DNA of 64,000 nucleotides from positions 2,428,377 through 2,492,376 of the forward strand of contig CAADRB010000031.1 in the NCBI GenBank assembly GCA_900708905.1, written 5' to 3'. The stretch comes from Hymenolepis diminuta (Eukaryota; Platyhelminthes; Cestoda; Cyclophyllidea; Hymenolepididae). This document shows, piece after piece, positions 50,381-62,000 of the stretch (the first letter of the stretch is position 1; each line of letters opens with the position of its first letter). Made by a program: the position numbers and the translations under genes. Under the pieces are notes generated by a model. It had not been told where the DNA came from. It saw nothing but the letters and a program-made list of their open reading frames with translations, and did not search any database.

Positions 50381-51105
50381 GTCAGATTCATCAAATAGGG
50401 AATCTGTGGTGCATTAAGAAAGATTTCAATTGATCTACGCCAGTCCGATCTCCATATTTTCTACTCAAATGCATTCCCCGCTTCTCCCTATTCCCGATAA
50501 TCTAACGAATGATCCCGTCTAACAAGATCTGGCAATCGATCACGTTATAGTCATTACTCCCGCGTACCGACAAATAGGACTCCCACCCCTAATGTGTTGG
50601 ACGATACGCGTTTTGTCACAATAAAACTCTTGTTTCTCTAGTTAAGACTTGTCCCTGTCTCCCGGTTGTTAGCTACTTAATAAAGAGTTCAAGATATAAT
50701 AGAATTATCTTGGCAGAAAGGTAACATCGAAGAGCCCCTCTGATGAGAGATTGTGCTCAGTTGATTAATCACGCCTTTCACAGGGTGTGCCAATGAATAT
50801 CGGCTTGACACACTGACCGCAAAAACGTCGACGCATGTATCAGTAAAATAATGATATCAACACATTAAAACTCGAAATTTCGACCCCCTACGACCAAATA
50901 ACAGAAAGGCAGCGCAGGCGTATATACCAGCAATTTTCAAAACCAGGTTTTTTATAGCTGGGATAGGAGATAGGAAGAGAACTGAGCTAGTAAATACCTG
51001 GTCTCCCAAAAATGTGTGTACACGCATAAAATTTGTTGCATTAAGTGAGATGTGGGGAGGGGGGAGGAAAGGAGAAGTAACAGGAGGGAGCTGAGGCTTC
51101 AGATA

Positions 51106-54100
51106 TTACTTCTTTTCAAGGGGTGGGCTCAAGTGAATTTGCGCATTTAATTGAGCGTTTCGAGCGGCAATAGGATCGACAAAATCCTCATTTTCATCCT
51201 CCTCCTCCCTCTCGCTGCCATGGTGTTGGCGCAGGGCCAAGACAGCTTGAAATTCGTTGTAGTGCTTCTTTCTCATTTCCTCAAACTTCCTGCGGTGTTC
51301 GGCCTCTTCCGGGGTCAGGATTGCATCCGCATCGTGTTTTCTATCCTAAATTATAAAAGAATGGAAATACATTTTAGAATTTTAATGTCCCAAAGTAAAA
51401 TCAAGGCTTATCAATATCCTAGTAGAAACAACCTTCCTCTATTACGCCCTTTCTAAAATAGTACTAAGGACGTCCGATAATAAGATTGAAGGTTCTGCTT
51501 TATACTTCGCTTTAGGGCTAAGATCTCACAGAGTTACGATAGGTGAAGAGCTAGCACAGCGGCCAAGGTTCAACGGGAAAGACTTCGTCTTTGGGCTGTT
51601 GTGAAATGTCTTCCCAGCCCTCTTACACTAACGCTTCTTTAAGACACTAGATATCAAGGAAAAGCACAACGAAAGCTTGCACAACGTCATGGCTAAGGTA
51701 AATGGACCAAGTCGTCAATGAAGCCTTTGGTTTAACAAGACTCTCACAGCTAAAACGCCCAACAATATTAGTTCCTTTCAATATTCAAGGGAATTCGAGA
51801 AAACACTCAAGTGAGAGGCTGCCAAGAGTATGAGATTATTTGCAGAAAGGAAAGAATTGCCTCCGCACTATCAACGAAATCACTGCTCAACAAGTTCTTT
51901 CAATATCCAAGTTCTAGCTATTTTAAACCTTATAAAAGGAAATATATGAATGTCATCTTCGGCATTGACATTAGACTCAATGTGAGCACCCCCAAAGATC
52001 TTTTGAATAGGCAGTAGCATTTACTCACCCGATCTGAGAAGTAAAAATTCCGAATTCCAGGGACCAAATCTTCCTACCATTACCCTAAACTATTTCATCA
52101 CAGCTATAGCTATAGATCTGCTTGCTCGAATAGTATAATGTATACTATCGTTATTAACGCGCGGATATGTATTTAGTACCTCAGGATTATGCGAATAAAG
52201 AGAATCATAAAATAAATCATAAGCCTACCGAGGGAAAGCACTTCCCAGGGAGAATCTGCTTAAACTGAAATTTTCAGTTACTGCAAATACTGTCCATCAT
52301 TGAGCAACGCGGTTGCACACCATGTAAAAGTTATGAATTTTATGAATTATGAAGTGGTGAAATACAAAATATGAAAATCGGAGGGAAATAGCAATAAAAT
52401 CACCAATTAAACACGTACGTACAAACGAAAGGATCATAAAATAATATTACTGTGCTTAGAAACCATTGTTAAAGCCTTAAAGTTGAAGTCATTTTAAAGA
52501 ACAGTTATCAAAGAAGCACAAACTAAGCATATCTACACCAACCCTGATAAATCTAGTTGCAATTGGTTTCATGATATTACTGCAAATATAAAAACCTTGA
52601 TTGTCATCTAATATGTTGACCTTCAATAGCCACTGCTTTCTCTTCACGGCGATAAAAGAATAATTAAAAATAGCTTTGAGACTACCTAATTACCTATACC
52701 AGGGTATAAAAATTATGTAATTTTCAAGCCTAATTCGATAAAAAGCGTCATAGAATCCATCTTAAGCATAGAAGAGGAATATACGAACAAGTAAGCTTGG
52801 AAAACCTATACTATTGCTTCTCTAAAGCTCAAGAATAACAATTACAATTAATAGACACGCAAAGATCTATCACAGATTACCTTTGACATGGCGGACATAC
52901 ACATTAACCGTTCACTAAGCCACCTGCATACACAAAAAACAGATATGATAGATGTATCACATTAATGTGAGTATACATGCAAAAGCGGTACCTGCAACTT
53001 TTTGAAAAGTTTATTAAGCATTACAAGAATCAGACTTCACAACTATCTGTTGGGAAGTATCGATCGAAGCACTAAATTTCAGTTTATAAATCCCCATCTT
53101 ATCCACCTATACTTGACTGTAAGAAGGTAAACATAAATCAACCACGGAATTATATTAACCGACCAAAAAACTAAATATCACCGACGTTATCTTACCTATG
53201 AATGTAAGAATTAGGTCATTGAATTTGAACATGAGAACAATGCACAATAAAGCATACTTCTTAGTACTAATATGGACAACTCACCAGAATTAAAAAATGT
53301 TGGACTATTGGCGCTCCAACTTCACTACCTACTTCCTCATGTTCTATTCCCCTATTTCTTACTCCAGTGGACTTGTTTGTTGGTTCCCTCATATAAGTGC
53401 ATTCCCATTATTTAGACTTGTATGAGTGGTCATTACTAGAGCTGAGTGTGCACTGATTGATCTTAACCTCGTGACCTCTAGTATGACAGATGTGCAAATA
53501 GAAATTGATAAACTCGAGTATAATTAAAACTGAACCACATTAATGCAAACAAAGGCTCTATTTGGCATATAAACTATCTATTGTGAATTAAAGAAGAGAA
53601 AATGACATTAAAATATTGGGAATAAGGAATGACGGGGCATCAATAAAAATCGAGTTTTCATGTTCAATATAGAAAGGCGTGAAATCTTTTGAGCCAATGA
53701 AATACATTAAATGTAAATGGCCATATCTATCAAAGAGCCAGATTTTTGTGGCTCATGTGTGCATGCGCGCAAATATAATCATTAATTTAATACCAGGAGT
53801 GCAAAATTATAATTTTACGAGAACTACCAATAAAGGCAGACACATAAGCGCTTGAAAAAAAGGCACGCGATTAGTTGTGAAATAAGCGAAAAGAGGAGTG
53901 ATAATTGGCTGTCTAAAAGGAATTATTAAACATACTTATTAGACAGACCTAAGAGCGATAGTCTTAATTCATCACATTGGGAAAAAAGTCAAAGAGCTTT
54001 AACAATCGCAAATGTTTATTAAACAAACATAAACAACGCAGCAAAGTTCCAGTGAAGTTCTCAATATTCCTATGCTCAAATTGAATATTGATCCGGCGAT

Positions 54101-56803
54101 GTGCCAAGATATTTTTTCCATCTATCAACTTTATTCTTCATTCATTCAAACCCTTCAAAGCAAGCATCATGAATCAGTTTTAACTCAGTTGGTTATGCCG
54201 GTAGCGCAGTGGTCAACGTCCACGTCTAACAAAAATCAGAGGTCACAAGATCGATGTTCATGGCCAAACGCACTCCTTAATTCTAATGAAAAGGGGGAGG
54301 GAGGGTGTTAAATGTGAGTTTCTCACCAGTGGCCGGAAGATTTTTCCTTACCCAAGATAAGTGCTGAATGGGGTTAACAAAGGGCCACATTCTCTCTAAC
54401 CAAGATGAACTTTAGTAAACACCTTTTCCTCAACACGATAGCGATTTAACCGTTTCAGTCAAGAAAAATGCAATCAAAAATATTCTTTGGCAACATTAAT
54501 TTAAACCGCTTTAATAAAAAAAAATCATGTTTACGTTTTTAAGACCTCTTAAACTGTTTTTAATTGTCCCAGTTGGAGATTATTCATTATCGATTTGTAC
54601 TAACCGCCTTCGCCATAACTCAATTTATGCATATAAAATCCGACGACACTGCGATTAAAAGACCGGTGATGCAGATACTTGATTTTCACACTCTTTCCAC
54701 ATCATTTTACATTTTTCTTCGTCCCGTTTTTCGTTAGCACTCTTCCGCTCTATCACTGTCTCTAACTGATTGAATTCTTATTGGTTGCTATTCAATAAAT
54801 TATGCTTTACTCTCGGTTCCATTTTCTGAATCCCTGACAACTGTAGTTGTCTACTGTTATCTGATAGCTGTGATGCTTAGCTCCTACAACATACGAATAA
54901 AGGATGAGAGTACTTTAAAAGTATTCAGCCTCAGTTTAATACTATGAAGAATTTAATGAAATCCCGATAAAAAAAACATGTGATAGAGAAATCAGAGAAT
55001 TATGATCCGTGATTAGAAATAAAAATTTAACTACGGGGTATTAATAATAAATTAATTGGGAACTTGAGCACAATAAAATTTGAGAAACAAGAGGACAACC
55101 AAACTACGTTAAATGGATATCGAAACAAAAAGCAGCACCCTTAAATGCTAATAGAAATTTACATAGACACTCGAAACAACACAAGAATTGTTAAAAATCA
55201 GCTTAAAACTTTTGGATAACGAGAAAGGAATGATACCGAACTACAATTAAAGAACTAGAAATGGGGGTAATATCATTATTAAAAATCTACTATGGTGAGT
55301 TGTGTCGTTAAATATATCGTTTTTAGTCTCTTCTACCTGCTGCTGTCTGTAAACAAGACACAAATGAATCACACATGGAATTAACTCAATCCTAATCTTA
55401 CTCATGAACCGAGTAGTCAAATAACGAGGATTAAACAGTAGAACCGGAGAATATGGGTAACAATAATGCTCCGAAATTCAAATAAAGTAAGAATCTACAT
55501 GTAATAGCTTTATTGCCCGTTATTTTACTGTCCGATTGACGGTTCCTATCCCATTTGACTCGTTTGCTGTTGCCAATATTCAGATGCTTTCTCATGCTTT
55601 TGTTGTGCTGCGGATAACACTAATAATAACAATAATACTCCAGATTCATGGCCCAAATAAGGTGGCAATAGTGATACAGATTTTACTTTAATGTCTTAAA
55701 GAAGGAAGTGAAGTTACAATGCATTCATTTTAAATTGGTGTACTTAAAACTGCACTTTTATGGTCATCAAACTATTTCAAAATTGTATGATAAACCACAA
55801 TAAATATACCAATATCTAGAATAACTTTAACACTATGTTGCTATTAAGACCTTTTGGTCAGAAACAGAATGATCAATCAATGGACATAAAGGTGTAGAGC
55901 TTTAAATACCGCAATTACCAAATATCCGAAAAGGTAAAGGAAAAGAAAGGATCTCTCCGGAACTTGAATTGTAATTTGCGCCCCTTTGTACTTAGCATCT
56001 CCAGGATACGTGATAAGTTCATGTATGCTGAAGAATAGTTTTCAGGACAGTTGTGGACAATTTTACTGATTTCCATGAACGGAGATTTGAGTTCTCTTGT
56101 AGCTATATGGTCACATTTTTCATGATCCCACTCTACGTTGCCTAATGCCAGAAGCTAACATTCGAAATAGGGCGAGCTTAAAGAATAGGTGATTGCATAA
56201 CTCTCGTCTTTATTTTGGTAGTGATTAGCCTGTATAATCTAATATTTACACCTTTGAAACAGGCTAAAAATTTTACAAAGCAGAACTAACCATGTCAAGA
56301 ACTGGAGAGACAAAAAATTCACAAGCAGAGAATTCGAAAGCTATTTACCTCCAATAACGAGAGTAAATGTTATAAGGTCTTAATAAATAAGATTCATATA
56401 AAAACGGATCCTTGGATTTCATTTTCTGAGCAAAACCAACTGTAAATTTACCACAAGACGACTATCAATTTACATAAAATCATGAATGTATGAACTTAAA
56501 AAGCGGTAGTAATTTACGTACATCATCGAGCATTCTCGGAGGCGCTTCTGAAGCTGCCGCTAGCTTACTAGCAAGGTCATCGGGATTTACTGCACCAGGA
56601 GAGGAGCAACCGCCCTGATCTGTTCTATATTCATAATTGTAGGGAGTTGGAGGCTCATCAACTTTCATATACCCATATGTCTTATCTGGAGGGTGATATG
56701 TTGCTAATATGTTCATTTCATCCCATTGGAATTTCTTGTCCTTCTTCTCTTCAACATCAGAATGCTTTAATATTCCTTTTGGGTGATCTTCCTCTTCACT
56801 CAT
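51106..56803 (-). CDS. PPP1R2: protein phosphatase inhibitor 2
   Basis: Exon 56522-56803 (94 codons) and exon 51106-51345 (79 codons and TAA) join in phase 0 across a 5.2 kb GTACGT...TTTAG intron, giving 173 aa (human: 205). The three PP1-contacting segments of inhibitor-2 are present in order: KGILK (about 9-13), KKFQWDEMNILATYHPPDK (about 23-41), and the long helix RRKFEEMRKKHYNEFQAVLA, whose HYNE covers the PP1 active site. DEPPTPYN keeps the Thr-Pro site phosphorylated by GSK3 in mammals. It also carries ASKLAAA and LTPEEAEHRRKF. The protein inhibits and chaperones PP1 catalytic subunits in cytosol and nucleus. An acceptor-like TTTTAG lies 8 nt before the ATG. The retained intron-side frame after MLDD is an artefact. 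The neighbouring gene at 59076 diverges from it. Confidence 0.94.
53421..53500 (-). repeat. SINE-like copy in PPP1R2 intron
   Basis: On the minus strand CATACTAGAGGTCACGAGGT, then TAAGATCAATCAGTGCACAC matches the B-box and tail segment of the family (compare 44462-44555 and 6045-6090). The A-box half is not recognisable. Confidence 0.45.
54191..54300 (+). repeat. tRNA-derived SINE-like copy in PPP1R2 intron
   Basis: GGTTATGCCGGTAGCGCAGT then GGTCAACGTCCACGTC holds a clear A box (TAGCGCAGTGG). AATCAGAGGTCACAAGATCG then ATGTTCATGG gives the B-box region about 35 nt later, the spacing of a tRNA promoter. It lacks a foldable cloverleaf and has a non-tRNA tail. Confidence 0.55.
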
Positions 56804-59075
56804 TGTACCTGCTAAAATATGACAATTAAAAGCAATACTAGTTCAGATCTCGTCGCCGTTGTTTATTGGTGGATTTAAATAGGTGGTAATCCCGACTTAA
56901 TAATATGTTTGATATTTCAAAATGAAAGTTTTGCTTCGATGTAAATATATGAGAATTCGGACACAATTAGTTAAAAATATAAATATTAGTAAATGTTTGA
57001 TTTAATCATTTTCTAAATCTGAACTGCCACGCAAGATAGCAAGAAATTTATCCGGATCAATTTTCTCTAACTTAAAATTATTTATGCACAAGCATTCCAT
57101 CTAACATTATTTTATCCACGGCATCAATATTGACTGAGATAAAGAATTTTCAGATATTGGAAACAAACGACATTAATATTAGTTAATTATATACTCTGAC
57201 TGACTCTATTAAACTGCACACATGAAACGACCTAATAAGTGTTTAATTTTAAAGTATATTATATATAAATTTATTAATGAGTATATTCCAATACCAATAC
57301 TTATATTATACCTTGATTTCGAAAGAACGCAATCACAATTAAGCGCCTTAATAATGAGTATATCATGAGTCCCATTAACAGTATAACTCTTCGCTACCAA
57401 TTATAGTGTTATTTCGAAAAGATAAAACAACTTTTGTCTGAAAAAAAGATAACTGAAACCTGTTGAGGTACAGTGTTGAATGGGAAATAAAAGCACTCCG
57501 CTAGCCTGAGTGAAATGATTGATATCTATTAGATTTATAATAATACGAAAGGTCTGTAGAATAAATACAAGCATGCGGAGTTGATTCAAATTTGACTCAA
57601 TTAAAACGATCTCCAGATAAAATTAGGAATTTAGCAACTATAGGGGAGATAGGATCTTAGCACTTATGTGAGATTTATGATATCGGCTAAGCAAATAAAG
57701 AAAAATTTCTTATTAGTGTAATTGAGTTGCCTAGGCTAGGCACTTTCTCGTGATGATGGCCAAATTTCTACGTTTTTAGTCAAATAAAGGGAATTGAAGA
57801 AGGTTACCGTTGACTACAGGTTTAAAAAGAGAGTGGACAAATTTCGATAATGTTTTATTGATGAACAACAAATACAACGGTTTATAGGCAGATCCGTAGA
57901 GAGAGTCAAACAGCTGTTAGTCAGAGGTAAATTAAATATTAAGGCGGCGTACACTGGCGAATGAGTAGAAGTCGGAGAAAGCACCGAAATGACGTCCAAA
58001 GAGGCTTAATTTTGAGAGAAACCTATGTGGGCTGAGAATAATGAAGACCGATTCAACAAAGAAAGTATTCAAAAAATGCAGATGCACGTTATCGTGAAGA
58101 AATGAATTAAAAATGAAATAATCAATGGATTAAGAGGATGAAGAAAATGTAATGGAGAATGAATTTAAAGTTGAATTTGAAGGCGTGGTGGACTTTCATT
58201 TGCTAAAATGTGAAAGTCATGTCCTTCATTATCACTTTGATTTTAATGACTAATAGGAAAATTAATTGGCAGAGAGTTTTGAAAGGAAAAGCTACTTGAT
58301 CTTTCATTTACATTCTATTTTCGACGGACATCTAGGCGACTAGAAAGCAAAATTTTCGGTGGGAAAACTGCTTGAGGTATTAAAATAATTTTTGTCTGCC
58401 ATCCTCAATAATGATTACTTTCTTTATATTTTTTTAAACAGGAAGCATTAATGCAACTACCGATTAAGGAAGTCGAAAGTTATTGATGGCGTATTGTAAA
58501 TTATAGTTAGAATCTTGTACACGCAAAAGAGATTTATCGTGTTGACTGCCACTATTTTGAGCGCAGCCAACAAGTGTCTTTAATATCCCAACAGAAAAAA
58601 ATTTAATGAACAAATTAAACAAAAACCAGATTTATATCAAATTTTGGAAAAGTCTGGTCTTGACGTCAGAAAATTTTGTATAGGCCTATGAATAATTCTC
58701 ACACACTTCCATTAAATTTAAAATTTGCAAAATTGACAATAAAAATAGAAAAAACTATTGCGTAGATTTAAATAAAAGGATAATATTGAAAGTGATAAAA
58801 TATATTTATAACACTAATCAGATTCAAAGTATTTTGTGAAGAGGTGTATTTTTGTTACGACGTGGTTTCAATGCATTGATTATACCATTGACAGATTGTA
58901 TTTGGGCTTTATTAATTTACGTAAAAGTTGTCTATTTAGGGTGTGTGGATTTCAGTAAGTTTCAGAATTTATTGATCAACTATTTTCTTCGAAATTATCG
59001 GAAATTTGATAATTTTAGCCGCCATATATTCACACAATTTGAATTTTATTAAAATTTTTAGTTTAATTTGTACAA
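56804..59075. other. intergenic between divergent PPP1R2 and coiled-coil gene
   Basis: This AT-rich spacer of 2.3 kb should hold both promoters. Open frames here are at most 66 codons and none is recognisable. A pyrimidine-rich acceptor (TTTTTAG) ends at 59061, 14 nt before the start of the coiled-coil gene. Confidence 0.4.
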
Positions 59076-62000
59076 ATGTCTCGTAAAGTTCCAAATCCAG
59101 AAAACAACATGCTTTCTAATTCGGAAAGTTTCCTCAGTGAAAGTGTACCAAGCAGCAGAAGTCCTTTGCTACCTTTGCAAAATGTAATACCTTCCCCGGA
59201 TGTTAGTAAAACGGTTTGTTCTAATTACTGGTACATATGTTTGATAATGTAGAAATTAGTGTCAGATATCCGATTACTCTCCTTGAAAGTAAACGAACTC
59301 CAAAATTACAATGATGATATTGAAAATGAAAAACGAGAACTTTTACAAATTAAGAGCGAAAATGAAAATAAAATAGCTCTACTGGAGGAGAAATGCCGCT
59401 TAAAGGACCGGGAGCTAAATGAAATTCGGGATTTCTGCAGTGAGTTGGAGATTATTCGTGGTGATTACGAGAGAACCAAGAACGAATTAGATCGGTATGT
59501 TCAATTAGAATTTCATAATTTTGATATCCTCATTTCAGTATTACGAACGCATTAAAAAATGCTCAAGAGGTAGCCCAAACTGTTGAATTACTAGAGAAAG
59601 AAAATGATGAATTACTAAGAGAGAATTCCAAGTTTCAAAGTAGGGTAAGGTTCTATCAAGTGGAACTTTTCTTATTATTATATTACTTCCAGCTTTTTAA
59701 TTAAATAATCCTAGTGTTATCCACACTTACTTTAATGGATAGGTCCAATTACTCTCAGTATTGTAATAATTGTAGGGAATGCAATTCCAAGAAAGTAAAT
59801 ATTTTTATACAAACTATTTTTACAATTTTTCATCCTGGAAAAGCAATTGATATCGGATGACTGAAAATCTAAAAAGGGATAAAGACATAGGATCGAGAAA
59901 TCTCGATTTTAATGCCGAACTGTCTTACATAATCTTAACGTAGTCAGCTCTTAATAGTTATTTTTCCTACTGTCCTTTCTGGCCCTTTTTATTTGAGGAT
60001 GCCTAATTTTGAAGGTTCAGAAAATGCACTAAGTATCGTATCATTCTTAGACCACTGTTTATGTTCAAACCAATTTTTGTAATTGCGTATTGCACAGGCA
60101 ATTTACACTGGATTTAATAATAAAAGTATAGTTTTTACAACAGATTGTAACACAACTTATTGTAATCCTTTTTTCAGATCAAGGTTCTGGAGTCAAATGT
60201 GGAAGAATTAAAAGCCGAAGTTGGATATAAACCAATGTATGAACAAGTCAGAGAGGCACTAGCTACCGCTGAAAAGACAGTAAGTTAAATCCTTCTTTAA
60301 ACTCAATTTGACTCTCAAATCTGCTAGCTTTTTTGATTGTGAAAGTCATTTTTGTCGTTAAAGTTAGCTGATTTGCTGAAGGAAAATGAACGTGCTAGAG
60401 AATTATCAGAAGCGGAAGCCCTTGATTTAAATGGTCGGTCTCATTCAACACCCTGGTCGAAAATCTCCCGTGCCAAGTGTACTTGTACATGTCACCATAA
60501 CTCCGCAACTCCTTCGCAACAACTCAGTGATATGGCTATGAGACGCTTCTCAACTATTAGCAATTTTGATTTACCTTCCCTGGGTAATATCACACCTACC
60601 AGGTCAAATGAACGCCAAAGTCTAGGCGACCCGTCTGTAATTGATGTTTCTCTGTGGAGGGATTTCCGAACTGGTCCGAATCCTCAGGATATATCTGGTG
60701 AATGCTTGGGCGAGGTTATGGCACAAGATGCCAAAATTCAAGAGCTCCAAATTCAGTTAGACGAGGCTCGTTTTGAAGTAAGTTCTTGGTCATAACACTT
60801 TCGTGAATCTTTCTTTTTCGGCTCTTGAATTATCGCTTTCTTGACTATAGGTTGATCGACTAAATGAGGAAATATCAACACTAACCAGCCAGAACTCTGA
60901 TCTCATTAATGATCATAAGGCAGTTCTAGAAGAACTTGAAATGAAGTTGACAAATCTTGAGTCAGTGAAGCAGGCCCTAGAATCTGAACTTGACCTAAAA
61001 TGCGTCGTCCTAAATGAAGCTAATGGTCGAATTAACACTCTTTTAGCTGAAAATAAGCTCATTTCTGATGACCTCGATCAAGTTAAAGAAAAATCGGAGG
61101 AGGTTCAAGGTGAACTCTATGGTGTAAAGGTTCGGCTTAATGAAACTTGTTCCGAGGTAAGTTGTTAATTTATGCATTTTGCCAATTCCTACCCTGTTTT
61201 CATGTTTAGGTACTTTTTCTGTGATTGTAGATTGACCGACTTAAAGAGGAAATATCAACCCTAAACGCTCAGAAATCGGATCTTGTTAGCGAACATAAAC
61301 TTGCTCTGAATGAATTAGAATTAAAATTTCTAAACCTCGAGTCGGCAAAACAAACTCTAGAGTATGAATTAGAACAGAAATGCGCCGCCCTAAATAAGGC
61401 GAATGAGGAAAGGAATACATTTTTGGTCGAAAATAGGACTCTTTCTGATAATCTTAAGAAATTTAAAGAGGAAAATGAGACTAGATTTGATTCTTTAGAA
61501 TTTCAACTTTGTGAGGCCCGATCTAATGTAAGCTTTCTCAACTTAATTTCTTTTTGTAATCATCCTTTATCTCATGTCTAATCGTGTTTTTTCTTCTCCT
61601 TTTAGTGTAATCGACTTGTTGAGCAGATAACCTCATTAACTAATCAGAACTCTTTCCTTGTTAATGAGCATGCATTTAAATTTGAGGAATTTCAATCAAA
61701 GGTGAAAGATCTTGAGTCAGAAAAGGCGAATTTGCAATCCGAACTGGATGAAAAGTGTGCCGCTGTAAGCGAGGCTAATAGTCATATGGAGAAACTTTTC
61801 AATAAAAACAAGACCCTCACTGAAAATCTCAATGAGGCTATGGAGAAATCGCAGCAAGTTAACGAAGAACTCGATCGTATTAAGGTGCAACTGCAAGGAG
61901 TTACAGCTGAAAAGATAGTTCTCTCCGAAAAGATTGCCCAGTTGGTTGAACAGGAGAAAATCTCAACTGCAGCAAATTGTGAAGCCGCGGAAAAGCTCAG

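Larger units (their letters stand above)
41542..51105. other. gene-poor intergenic region
   Basis: No assignable exon is seen. SINE-like copies occur near 44462, 49046 and 50135, and perfect hairpins at 44030, 48560 and 50359. A 73-codon frame at 42468-42689 (-), starting MAEEEEKVDFKKK with an acceptor-like TTTTTAAG just before it, is the only open frame with faintly gene-like context. I could not match it to a family. Confidence 0.45.

Noticed and set aside
50560..50700. Possible solo LTR end (AATAAAACTC then a CT-rich stretch)
   Set aside because: There is no matching second LTR, no clear TG...CA ends, and no link to the protease relic 9 kb away.
51151..51456. 101-codon plus-strand frame with a hydrophobic start
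   Set aside because: It is the antisense of PPP1R2 exon 2.
54191..54260. Possible tRNA gene
   Set aside because: A and B boxes are present, but the acceptor and T stems do not pair and related diverged copies exist, so it is a SINE-like element.
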